Source: Mesorhizobium sp. M1D.F.Ca.ET.043.01.1.1 (GTDB lineage: Bacteria > Pseudomonadota > Alphaproteobacteria > Rhizobiales > Rhizobiaceae). Taken from it: a stretch of DNA of 64,000 nt. The notes beneath the pieces were generated by a model. It saw only the letters and a program-made list of their open reading frames with translations. It had not been told where the DNA came from and did not search any database. This document shows positions 41,017 through 48,712 of this stretch, piece by piece; the stretch's first letter is position 1; each line of letters starts with the position of its first letter. Both the position numbers and the translations under genes were made by a program. The DNA lies in the NCBI RefSeq assembly GCF_003952385.1, contig NZ_CP034444.1, positions 1,488,001 through 1,552,000 of the forward strand, read 5' to 3'.

Positions 41017-43851
41017 GAAGGAGTAGGTGAAGCCCTCCTTGGACGCGCCGACGGTGACCTTCGTCATCTTGGCGCCCTCCAGCGCGCGGTTGAGCACGCC
41101 GCGGCTGAGCTCCGGCAGTAGCGTGTTGGTGAGGATGGCATCGATCATGCGGCCGCCGGATTCGATCTCGGTGCAGCGCGCCTTGACCAGGTCCATGACG
41201 CCGTCGCCGATCACCAGTTCGGCATCGTTGGTTGCCTTGAGGCGCTTGGCGATCTTGCCGAACTGGTGCCGGGCGATCGCCTCGATCATCGAATCCGAGA
41301 GCGGATAATAGGGTATTGTGACGACCCGGCCGAGGAAAGCCGCCGGAAACACTTTCAGCAGCGGCGCGCGCAGGGCCGCGTCGAGATCGTCGATGCCGGT
41401 CCGCACGGTGCCGTTCTTGGTGCGGCCCATGATGACGTCCGAGCCGACATTCGAGGTGAGCAGGATCAGCGTGTTCTTGAAGTCGATCCGCCGGCCTTCG
41501 CTGTCATCCATCATGCCCTTGTCGAAGACCTGGAAGAAAATCTCGTGCACGTCCGGATGCGCCTTCTCGACCTCGTCGAGCAGGATCACCGAATAGGGCT
41601 TTCTGCGCACCGCCTCCGTCAGGATGCCGCCCTTGCCGTAACCGACATAGCCGGGCGGCGCGCCCTTCAGCGTCGAGACGGTGTGCGCCTCCTGGAATTC
41701 GGACATGTTGATGGAAATCAGGTTCTGCTCGCCGCCATAGAGCGTCTCGGCGAGCGCCAGCGCGGTTTCGGTCTTGCCGACCCCGGACGGGCCGCAAAGC
41801 AGGAACACGCCGACCGGCTTTTCCGGAGCGCCGAGGCCGGCGCGGCTGGTCTGCACGCGTTTGGCGATCATCTCCATCGCGTGGTCCTGGCCGACCACGC
41901 GCTCGGACAGGGTCGCGGCAAGCCTCAGCGCCTTTTCGGTCTGACTGGACAGCATCCGTCCGGTCGGGATGCCGGTCCAGTCCTGCACCACGGCGGCGAC
42001 CGCATTGCGGTCGACCGAGGGCAGGATCAGCGGCGTCTCGCCTTGCGCCGCGGCAAGTTCCGCCATCAATTCACGCAGCCGCGCGAGGTCGGGGGCCGGA
42101 GCCGCCGGTTCCTCGGCAATTGTCTGGGCAACGGCCGCCTCGGCCTTGGCCGCTTTGCCCTTGGCTGCCTTGCCTTTCGAACCCTTGGATTTGACGGGGT
42201 TGGCTTCAGCCGCCCTGTTTTCAGGCGCCTTCGCCTCGGACGCTTCGGACGCAGCCGGCTCAGCCGCAGCGCTTTCCCCGCCGGCCTCCTCGGCCGCCGC
42301 ATCGAGCGGCACGCCCTCGCCGCGCAATTTGGCGCGCAGGTCGAGGATCTCGCTCACCAGCGCTTTTTCCCGATCCCAGCGCGCCTGGGCGGCGGCCAAC
42401 GTCGTCTCGGTTTCCGCCAGCCCGGCGTCGACCCTGGCCTGCCGGCCGGCGACATCGATGCCGATCGCCGCCTCGCGGCCGATGATGCCGCTCTCGACCT
42501 CCAGCGCCTGGCGGCGGCGAAGAATGTCCTCGACCTCGGCCGGCGTCGCGTGCTGCGAGATAGCGACACGTGCGCAGGCGGTATCGAGCAGGCTGACGGC
42601 CTTGTCCGGCAGCTGCCTGGCCGGGATGTAGCGGTGCGAAAGCGCGACCGCCGCCTCGATCGCCTCGTCCAGGATCTGGACCTTGTGGTGCTGCTCCAGA
42701 ACGCCGGCGACACCGCGCAGCATCAGCACGGCCACCGCTTCCGACGGCTCGTCGATCTTGACCACCTGGAAACGGCGCGTCAGCGCCGGGTCCTTCTCGA
42801 TGTGCTGCTTGTATTCGGCCCAGGTCGTGGCGGCGATGGTGCGCAGCTCGCCGCGCGCCAGCGCCGGTTTCAAGAGATTGGCGGCGTCGCCTGTGCCCGC
42901 CGCACCACCGGCGCCGATCAGCGTGTGCGCCTCGTCGATGAACAGGATGATCGGCACCTCGGAGGCCTGGACCTCGTCGATGACGGCCTTGAGCCGCTTC
43001 TCGAACTCGCCCTTGACGCTGGCGCCCGCCTGCATCAGCCCGACATCGAGCATGCGCAGGCTGACGTTCTCAAGCGTCGGCGGCACGTCGCCCTGGGCGA
43101 TGCGCAGCGCAAAACCCTCGACCACCGCCGTCTTGCCGACGCCGGCTTCGCCCGTCAGGATGGGGTTGTTTTGCCGGCGTCGCATCAGGATGTCGACGAT
43201 CTGCCGGATCTCCGGATCGCGGCCGATCACCGGATCGATCTTGCCGTCGCGGGCGCGCTGGGTGAGGTCGGTGGCATATTTCGCCAGCGCCGAATCCCCG
43301 CCGGGTCCGCGCTTCATCGGCGTCTCGGCGGCGGCAGCAGCAGGTGGTGAGCCGGCTTCGAGCGAGCCTTCGGTAACATCGGCGAAGCGGGAGATGACGC
43401 CGTCGGCGTCGATCTTGTCGAACTCGGCGCTGATCTTCGACACCAAGCCTTCCAGCACCGGCGTCTTCAGGCAGGCAAGCAGGATGTGGGCGCTGCGCAC
43501 CTCCTCCACGCCGAATTCCAGCGTCGCCAGATTCCAGCCTTCCTGGATGGCGTGGAAGATGTGGTCAGAGAACTCCTCGATCGAAGTAGCGCCGTAGGGC
43601 AGCTTGTCGATCGCGCGGGTCATGTCTGCCGAGAGTCGACTTAAATCCACTCCGGCGTCGGCGAGGATCAGCAGGACGTCCGAGCGATCGGAGAGCACCA
43701 GCTGTTCTATGAAGTGGACGAGCTCGACATAGGGATTGCCGCGCAGCTTGGCCGTGTCGGCCGCAGCCTTGAAGGCGCGCACCCCCGTGGCATTGAGCTT
43801 GGCGACCAGTTCCTTACGCTTGAAGCTCTGCGATGACCGGCGCTGTTCCAT
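41011..43851 (-). CDS. clpV: Type VI secretion ATPase ClpV (TssH)
   Basis: A 946-residue AAA+ unfoldase that disassembles the contracted TssB/TssC sheath so that it can be reused. The N domain (about 1-160) is followed by AAA1 with Walker A GEAGVGKTAVVEG (near 232) and Walker B ILFIDEAHTLIG, a middle domain, and AAA2 with Walker A GPSGVGKTETALALAE (near 685) and Walker B ILLDEVEKAH. The middle region holds an unusual Ala/Glu/Lys-rich low-complexity insertion at about 505-590, which explains the length above the usual 870-900. ATG at 43851 follows GGAG. It is divergent from the other tss genes. Confidence 0.93.
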   Translation of the reverse strand: MEQRRSSQSFKRKELVAKLNATGVRAFKAAADTAKLRGNPYVELVHFIEQLVLSDRSDVLLILADAGVDLSRLSADMTRAIDKLPYGATSIEEFSDHIFHAIQEGWNLATLEFGVEEVRSAHILLACLKTPVLEGLVSKISAEFDKIDADGVISRFADVTEGSLEAGSPPAAAAAETPMKRGPGGDSALAKYATDLTQRARDGKIDPVIGRDPEIRQIVDILMRRRQNNPILTGEAGVGKTAVVEGFALRIAQGDVPPTLENVSLRMLDVGLMQAGASVKGEFEKRLKAVIDEVQASEVPIILFIDEAHTLIGAGGAAGTGDAANLLKPALARGELRTIAATTWAEYKQHIEKDPALTRRFQVVKIDEPSEAVAVLMLRGVAGVLEQHHKVQILDEAIEAAVALSHRYIPARQLPDKAVSLLDTACARVAISQHATPAEVEDILRRRQALEVESGIIGREAAIGIDVAGRQARVDAGLAETETTLAAAQARWDREKALVSEILDLRAKLRGEGVPLDAAAEEAGGESAAAEPAASEASEAKAPENRAAEANPVKSKGSKGKAAKGKAAKAEAAVAQTIAEEPAAPAPDLARLRELMAELAAAQGETPLILPSVDRNAVAAVVQDWTGIPTGRMLSSQTEKALRLAATLSERVVGQDHAMEMIAKRVQTSRAGLGAPEKPVGVFLLCGPSGVGKTETALALAETLYGGEQNLISINMSEFQEAHTVSTLKGAPPGYVGYGKGGILTEAVRRKPYSVILLDEVEKAHPDVHEIFFQVFDKGMMDDSEGRRIDFKNTLILLTSNVGSDVIMGRTKNGTVRTGIDDLDAALRAPLLKVFPAAFLGRVVTIPYYPLSDSMIEAIARHQFGKIAKRLKATNDAELVIGDGVMDLVKARCTEIESGGRMIDAILTNTLLPELSRGVLNRALEGAKMTKVTVGASKEGFTYSFE

Positions 43852-43910
43852 CGAACCTGCTCCCGCAATCTGCCGACCGTACCCTGCCATATAAGAGGCA
43901 GCTTGACAAA

Positions 43911-43934
43911 GCCGTGTGACGGGCCGTGTGACGG
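43911..43934. repeat. Perfect 12-bp tandem duplication in the clpV-tssA intergenic region
   Basis: GCCGTGTGACGG occurs twice in direct succession (43911-43922, 43923-43934), about 60 nt upstream of clpV. The core CCGTGTGA recurs at 44142-44149, close to tssA. Three copies of one core in a 346-nt divergent region suggest binding sites for a shared regulator of the T6SS, although simple duplication is possible. Confidence 0.5.
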
Positions 43935-44109
43935 ACAAGGCGTTTGGACCCGTCCGGGCGGCACCGCCCGGTTACACAAGCTCTGCAATCTTGTGCAACA
44001 AACACCGGATCGCGGCCCGGGCTATGCGAGCCATTTCACATACCCGGCCCGACAATCGCGCAATGGGTTTCGCCGAAAGAGAACGGTCGCGTTTAGCTTC
44101 CGTTAGTTT

Positions 44110-44125
44110 TTGAGCGGCTGCTCAA
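44110..44125. promoter_or_regulatory. Inverted repeat upstream of tssA
   Basis: TTGAGC (44110-44115) and GCTCAA (44120-44125) are perfect 6-bp arms around a GGCT spacer, about 72 nt upstream of the tssA start. This is the second notable element in the 346-nt region between clpV and tssA (43852-44197), which must contain the divergent promoters. I found no convincing sigma-54 site (TGGCAC-N5-TTGCW) there. Confidence 0.45.
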
Positions 44126-44197
44126 TTGTGGTAGAGTGAGACCGTGTGATAACGTCGCGTCACATAGGGGTCTCAGGGCCGCTGGCTGGGGGTTAGT

Positions 44198-45394
44198 GTG
44201 ATTGATCTCGCACTCTGGCTGAATCCTCTGGACGGTGAGAACCCGTCGGGAGAGGACTTGCGCAACGACCCGGCCTTTCATGAGCTGGAGCGTCTGACCG
44301 AGCCTCAAGTCAAGGTCGTCCACGACGGCAGCAACAAGCCCACTTCGCAATCCAGCCCGGTCGACTGGGCGGGTGTCCTCGACAAGGCAGAGGAGCTTCG
44401 GTCCCGCGGCCGGGATCTGCGCCTTCTGGTCATCGTCGCGCGCGCTCTAGCCAACGAGGAAGGGCTGGCCGGCCTCGCCCAGGGCCTGACGCTGATCGCG
44501 AGGACCTTCGACCAGTACTGGGACACGATGCATCCGGCATTGCGGCCGAACGCGACGCCGCGCGACGCCGCCTTGCGCCGCATCAACGCGCTGCTGGATC
44601 TCCAGAACGGCCAGGAAGGCCTGCTGGCGAACCTGCGCGAAACGATCTTCCTTTCGCCGCGCCAGGTCGGATCGATCAGCGGACGCGACCTGGAACAGGG
44701 CGCGCTCGACGAGCGCGTCATGCTGCAGGAAGCGGCTTCGGGGCTGGGCGCTTCCGAAAAAGCGGCGCTGGCGACCGCTCACAGCCAGCTCTTGAACCGG
44801 GTGCGCAGCGGTTGCGCGGCACAGATCGACCAGGCCGGCGACGCGATGACCTCGCTGCTTGCCGACGCCCGCGCGGTGATCGCAGCCCTCGACGAGGTCG
44901 ACGCCGCTCTCAACAAGCGCATCGATGGCAACGGCCCGACCATCCCGGAATTGAAACGGTTCCTGCAGCGTTTGCTGACGACGCTGGAGCGGAATTCGGC
45001 TGCCGGCACTGCTGGGAACGGGGCCGCGAAGCCCGCCCAGCAGCAGGCGGAAGCGGCAACGCCGGTCCGAAACGGTCATCGACCGGAAGGGACGGGCACC
45101 GAAGCGATGGGAGCCGAAACGATGGCAAGCGGCTATGCGGAACCGAGCGTCGGGCTGCCCGACCGGATCACCTCGCGCGACGACGTCGTCAAATGCCTCG
45201 ACCTGGTCGTCGCCTTCTATGACCGCACCGAGCCGTCGAGCCCGATCCCGCATCTCGCCCGCCGCGTGCGCCGCATGGTGCACATGGATTTCGTGGAACT
45301 GATGGAAGATCTCGCCCCGTCGGGGCTGAAGGAATTCCGGCTGCTTGCCGGTGTCCCCGATCCCAAGAAGCCGGCCCAGAAGGATGAAAGGTAA
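44198..45394 (+). CDS. tssA: Type VI secretion protein TssA (ImpA family)
   Basis: A 398-residue TssA protein, which caps the growing sheath and coordinates assembly with the baseplate. The N-terminal ImpA domain is clear: LWLNPLDGENPSGEDLRNDPAFHELE (split, near 7-32), VDWAGVLDKAEELRSRGRDLRLLV and FDQYWDTMHPAL. The C-terminal part (SRDDVVKCLDLVVAFYDRTEPSSPIPHLARR, split) is the ImpA C-terminal region. The start is GTG 44198, since homology begins there. It is the first of the plus-strand tss genes; tssB follows 5 nt later. Confidence 0.92.
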   Translation: MIDLALWLNPLDGENPSGEDLRNDPAFHELERLTEPQVKVVHDGSNKPTSQSSPVDWAGVLDKAEELRSRGRDLRLLVIVARALANEEGLAGLAQGLTLIARTFDQYWDTMHPALRPNATPRDAALRRINALLDLQNGQEGLLANLRETIFLSPRQVGSISGRDLEQGALDERVMLQEAASGLGASEKAALATAHSQLLNRVRSGCAAQIDQAGDAMTSLLADARAVIAALDEVDAALNKRIDGNGPTIPELKRFLQRLLTTLERNSAAGTAGNGAAKPAQQQAEAATPVRNGHRPEGTGTEAMGAETMASGYAEPSVGLPDRITSRDDVVKCLDLVVAFYDRTEPSSPIPHLARRVRRMVHMDFVELMEDLAPSGLKEFRLLAGVPDPKKPAQKDER

Positions 45395-45399
45395 CAGGC

Positions 45400-45936
45400 A
45401 TGCCAGCAGAGAGCAAAGCGAAGGTCATCGAAAGAAACCGCGCGCCGCGCGTGCAGATCGCCTACGACGTTGAAACCTACGGCAGCCCGACGACGATCGA
45501 ACTGCCGTTCGTCATGGCCGTGATGGCCGATCTTTCCGGCGCTTCACAGACCAAGGAAGCGGTGAAGTCGGTGCTCGACCGCAACTTCGTCGAAACCGAC
45601 GCCAACCGCTTCCCGAAATTCATGGAGGCCATGGGGCCGAGGGTAAAGGCGCGGGTGAAGAACACGCTGCCGCAAGCCGAGGGCGCCGAACGCGACGAGG
45701 AGCTCGCGGTCGATCTCACCTTCTCGAAGATTGGCGACTTCGCGCCGGACAAGGTCGCCGAGCAGGTGCCGCAACTGGCCGAGATCCTCAAGATGCGCCG
45801 TCAGCTCGAAGAGCTGCTCGGCTTCATGGACGGCCGCGTCGACGCCGAAAAGCGCATCGCGCAGCTTCTCAACAACGAGCCGCTGCTGAGCAAGATCGCC
45901 AGCCAGGCGCTGTCTGACGGCAAGGGCGAGGAGTAA
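45400..45936 (+). CDS. tssB: Type VI sheath small subunit TssB (VipA)
   Basis: A 178-residue small sheath subunit that forms the contractile tail sheath with TssC. Typical segments are RAPRVQIAYDVETYGSPTTIELPFVMAVMADLSG (split, near 10-45), LTFSKIGDFAPDKVAEQVP and the C-terminal helix region. Length and sequence agree with the VipA/TssB family. tssC follows after 3 nt, so the two subunits are translated together. Confidence 0.95.
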   Translation: MPAESKAKVIERNRAPRVQIAYDVETYGSPTTIELPFVMAVMADLSGASQTKEAVKSVLDRNFVETDANRFPKFMEAMGPRVKARVKNTLPQAEGAERDEELAVDLTFSKIGDFAPDKVAEQVPQLAEILKMRRQLEELLGFMDGRVDAEKRIAQLLNNEPLLSKIASQALSDGKGEE

Positions 45937-45939
45937 GTC

Positions 45940-47445
45940 ATGGCTGAACAGCAAAAGACCGCAGCCGCCACCGCCGAGGCGGAAGCGATAGACCTCGGTG
46001 AATTCAGCGGACTCCTGGAAAAGGATTTCAAGGTCAAGAAGGACGACAGCGAGAAGCTGCAGCAGCTGGTGCGCAACCTGGCTTTGGCCGCACAGTCGCG
46101 CTCCGAGACAACCACCATCTCTTCCAACGCGATCAAGTCGATCAAGTCGCTGATCGCCGGCATCGACAAGATGCTGACGACGCAGGTCAACGAGATCCTG
46201 CATGCTCCGGAAGTGCGGGAGATGGAAGGCACCTGGCGCGGCCTCTGGTATCTCGTCAACAACACCGAGACGGATACCAAGCTCAAGATCCGGGTGATGA
46301 ACATCTCCAAGGAGCAGCTGGCCGACACGCTCGAAGACTACGAAGGCCAGATGTGGGACCAGAGCCCGATCTTCAAGAAGGTCTACACGGACGAGTATTC
46401 GATGCTGGGCGGCGAGCCGATCGGCTGCATCATCGGCGCCTACGAATTCTCGAACCACCCGCGCGACGTCGGCCTGCTGCGCAACATTTCGGGCGTCTGC
46501 GCCTCGGCGCACACGCCCTTCATCGCCGCCGCCTCGCCGCGCCTGTTCCGCATGGACAGCTGGCAGGAACTGCCCAATCCGCAGGACCTGCAGATGATCG
46601 TCAACAACCCGGCCTACGCCTCGTGGCAGTCGCTGCGCGAGAGCGAGGACGCCCGCTATATCGGCCTCACCATGCCGCGCGTGCTGGCACGGCTGCCGTA
46701 CGGCTCGGAGACCGTTCCGGTGAAGGGCTTCACCTTCGAGGAGGAGGTGGGCGGCGACCACAACAAATATGTCTGGATGAACGCCGCCTTCCCGATGGGC
46801 GTGAACATCAACCGCAGCCACAAGCTCTTTGGCTGGGGCACGCAGATCCGCGGCGTCGAGAACGGCGGCACTGTGCTCAACCTGCCGGTGCACGCCTTCC
46901 CGACCGACGACGGATCGATCGCGATGAAATGCCCGACCGAGGTCGCCATCGACGACCGGCGCGAGGCGGAACTGGCCAAGCTCGGCCTGATGCCGATCCT
47001 GCATCGCAAGAACACCGACCTCGCGGCCTTCATCGGCGCCCATTCGCTGCAGGACGACGAAACCCGCGCCGGCCGCCTGGTCGATCCCGACGCGCAGTCG
47101 AACGAGCGGCTCAGCGCCAACCTGCCCTATCTTTTCCCGGTCTCGCGCTTCGCACACTACCTGAAGGCGATCGCGCGCGACAAGATCGGCTCGTTCAAGG
47201 AACGCACCGACATGGAGATCTGGTTGACCGAGTGGATCAACCGGTACGTGCTGGCCAATCCAGCCTTTGCCGACGACAAGGCGCGCGCCAAGCGCCCGCT
47301 TGCCGCGGCCGAGGTCCAAGTCGACAGCGTCGAAGGCCGGCCCGGTTACTACAATGCCCGTTTCTACCTGCGTCCGCACTACCAGCTGGAAGGCATCAAC
47401 GCCTCCCTCCGGCTGGTGTCGGAACTGCCGTCAGTGAAGGGCTGA
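45940..47445 (+). CDS. tssC: Type VI sheath large subunit TssC (VipB)
   Basis: A 501-residue large sheath subunit. Diagnostic stretches include EVREMEGTWRGLWYLVNNTETD, MLGGEPIGCIIGAYEFSNHPRDV (split), FIAAASPRLF, FAHYLKAIARDKIGSF and the C-terminal ARFYLRPHYQLEGINASLRLVSELP (split). There is one tssC gene only, unlike the Agrobacterium system with two. hcp starts 50 nt downstream with GGTGGAG before it. Confidence 0.95.
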   Translation: MAEQQKTAAATAEAEAIDLGEFSGLLEKDFKVKKDDSEKLQQLVRNLALAAQSRSETTTISSNAIKSIKSLIAGIDKMLTTQVNEILHAPEVREMEGTWRGLWYLVNNTETDTKLKIRVMNISKEQLADTLEDYEGQMWDQSPIFKKVYTDEYSMLGGEPIGCIIGAYEFSNHPRDVGLLRNISGVCASAHTPFIAAASPRLFRMDSWQELPNPQDLQMIVNNPAYASWQSLRESEDARYIGLTMPRVLARLPYGSETVPVKGFTFEEEVGGDHNKYVWMNAAFPMGVNINRSHKLFGWGTQIRGVENGGTVLNLPVHAFPTDDGSIAMKCPTEVAIDDRREAELAKLGLMPILHRKNTDLAAFIGAHSLQDDETRAGRLVDPDAQSNERLSANLPYLFPVSRFAHYLKAIARDKIGSFKERTDMEIWLTEWINRYVLANPAFADDKARAKRPLAAAEVQVDSVEGRPGYYNARFYLRPHYQLEGINASLRLVSELPSVKG

Positions 47446-47495
47446 AATCGCAAGCAGAGTCATCTTGTTTCGTTTGAAAGCGGTGGAGAAAGACA

Positions 47496-47972
47496 ATGCC
47501 GACAAGAACCGATGGGCCTTCGACGAAGATCGATGGTTTTTTGAAAGTCCCGGACATCAAGGGCCCGAGCAAGCGCGACGGCCATGAAGACGAGATCGAG
47601 ATCCATGGCGTCGACTACAAGATGGTCGCGCCCTACGACCCCAATTCGCTGTCGCGCCGCGGTCGTGTGTCGATGGGAATGATCAAATTCATCAAGCACT
47701 ACGACAAGTCGTCTCCCTACCTGAAGAAGGCGCTTTTCGAGAACAAGGCGCTCGACGAGGTGGTGTTTTCGGCACGCCGCACCATCGACGGCGAGACCAG
47801 CGACTATCTGGTGGTGACGCTCACCGACGCCTCGATCATGGAGTACGACATGCGACAGGCCGCCGACGAGGCCGACCTGATCGAGGAAGAAGTCAGCTTC
47901 GCCTACAAGAAGATCAAGTTCGTCTATGACAAGGACGACGAGATCGAAATGGATGTCTATGTCGGCAAGTGA
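47496..47972 (+). CDS. hcp: Type VI tube protein Hcp (TssD)
   Basis: A 158-residue Hcp-family protein that stacks as hexameric rings into the inner tube and is secreted with effectors. Visible family features are FLKVPDIKGPSKRDGHEDEIEIHGVDYKMV (split, near 15-45), MGMIKFIKHYDKSSPYLKKALFENKALDEVVF and the C-terminal VSFAYKKIKFVYD. It is the only hcp in the window. The end overlaps the tssE start by about 20 nt. Confidence 0.94.
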   Translation: MPTRTDGPSTKIDGFLKVPDIKGPSKRDGHEDEIEIHGVDYKMVAPYDPNSLSRRGRVSMGMIKFIKHYDKSSPYLKKALFENKALDEVVFSARRTIDGETSDYLVVTLTDASIMEYDMRQAADEADLIEEEVSFAYKKIKFVYDKDDEIEMDVYVGK

Positions 47973-48711
47973 GGCCAAGCGGCCCGGCGCGAAGGCGCAG
48001 CTTGCCGGCAGTTCCCGGGCAAAGCGCGAGGCGGTCCAACCCTCCCTCTGGGACCGCCTCATCAACGACTTGCCCGGCCTGACCTCGGAGATCGAGGGGC
48101 TGCGCCGGCTGCTGGAAGAAGAACTCGGCGCCGAGCGCGTCGAGGCCCTTCTTGCCGGCAGCGCGCGAGCCATCGATGCCGACGCGGAATTGACGCCCGA
48201 CCAGAAGCGGCGTCTGCACCGTCTGGTCTTCCAGACCGAACATCGCGCCGAGATCGAAAGCCGCGGCGTGGTGGTGTCGGCGCGGGTGCTCAAGGAAGCC
48301 GTCCGGCGCGACATCGAAGCCCTCTTCAACACCGAGCGTTTTGAATCCGTTCCGATGCTTTCCGATGCCGAGCACGAGCAGCCATTGGACGAACTGCCGT
48401 CGCTCGCCGATTTCCCGGAAGTGCGGCGCAGCGTCGTCAACTATGGCGTGCCGTCCTTCTCCGGCCGCTCCTCACGGGACTTCGACCGCGATACGCTGGC
48501 GCGCGAGATCCGCGCGGTGCTCGCCACGTTCGAGCCGCGCCTCAAGGAGAGCGCCACGACGGTCAATGTCACTCTGGGCGACAAGAGCGTCGGCCTGAAG
48601 ATCGAGATCGACGCCGTGCTGATCATGACGCCGACGCCGGAACGCATGCGGCTGCGCACGACGATCAATCTCGACAACGGCCTGGCGCGAACCGAATTCC
48701 GGGAGACCTGA
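47953..48711 (+). CDS. tssE: Type VI baseplate protein TssE (gp25-like) with N-terminal extension
   Basis: A 252-residue protein whose C-terminal half is the gp25-like baseplate domain: VRRSVVNYGVPSFSGRSS, LAREIRAVLATFEPRLKE and LRLRTTINLDNGLARTEFRE-type ending. TssE is usually 130-180 residues; here about 100 extra residues precede the domain (SLWDRLINDLPGLTSEIEGL...), with a helical, charged character. The start is ATG 47953 or 47959, both inside hcp. TssE anchors the sheath to the baseplate. Confidence 0.88.
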   Translation: MSMSASEAKRPGAKAQLAGSSRAKREAVQPSLWDRLINDLPGLTSEIEGLRRLLEEELGAERVEALLAGSARAIDADAELTPDQKRRLHRLVFQTEHRAEIESRGVVVSARVLKEAVRRDIEALFNTERFESVPMLSDAEHEQPLDELPSLADFPEVRRSVVNYGVPSFSGRSSRDFDRDTLAREIRAVLATFEPRLKESATTVNVTLGDKSVGLKIEIDAVLIMTPTPERMRLRTTINLDNGLARTEFRET

Positions 48712-48712
48712 G

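Noticed and set aside
43852..44197. Sigma-54 promoter for the T6SS genes
   Set aside because: No GG/GC element pair with correct spacing was found in either direction.
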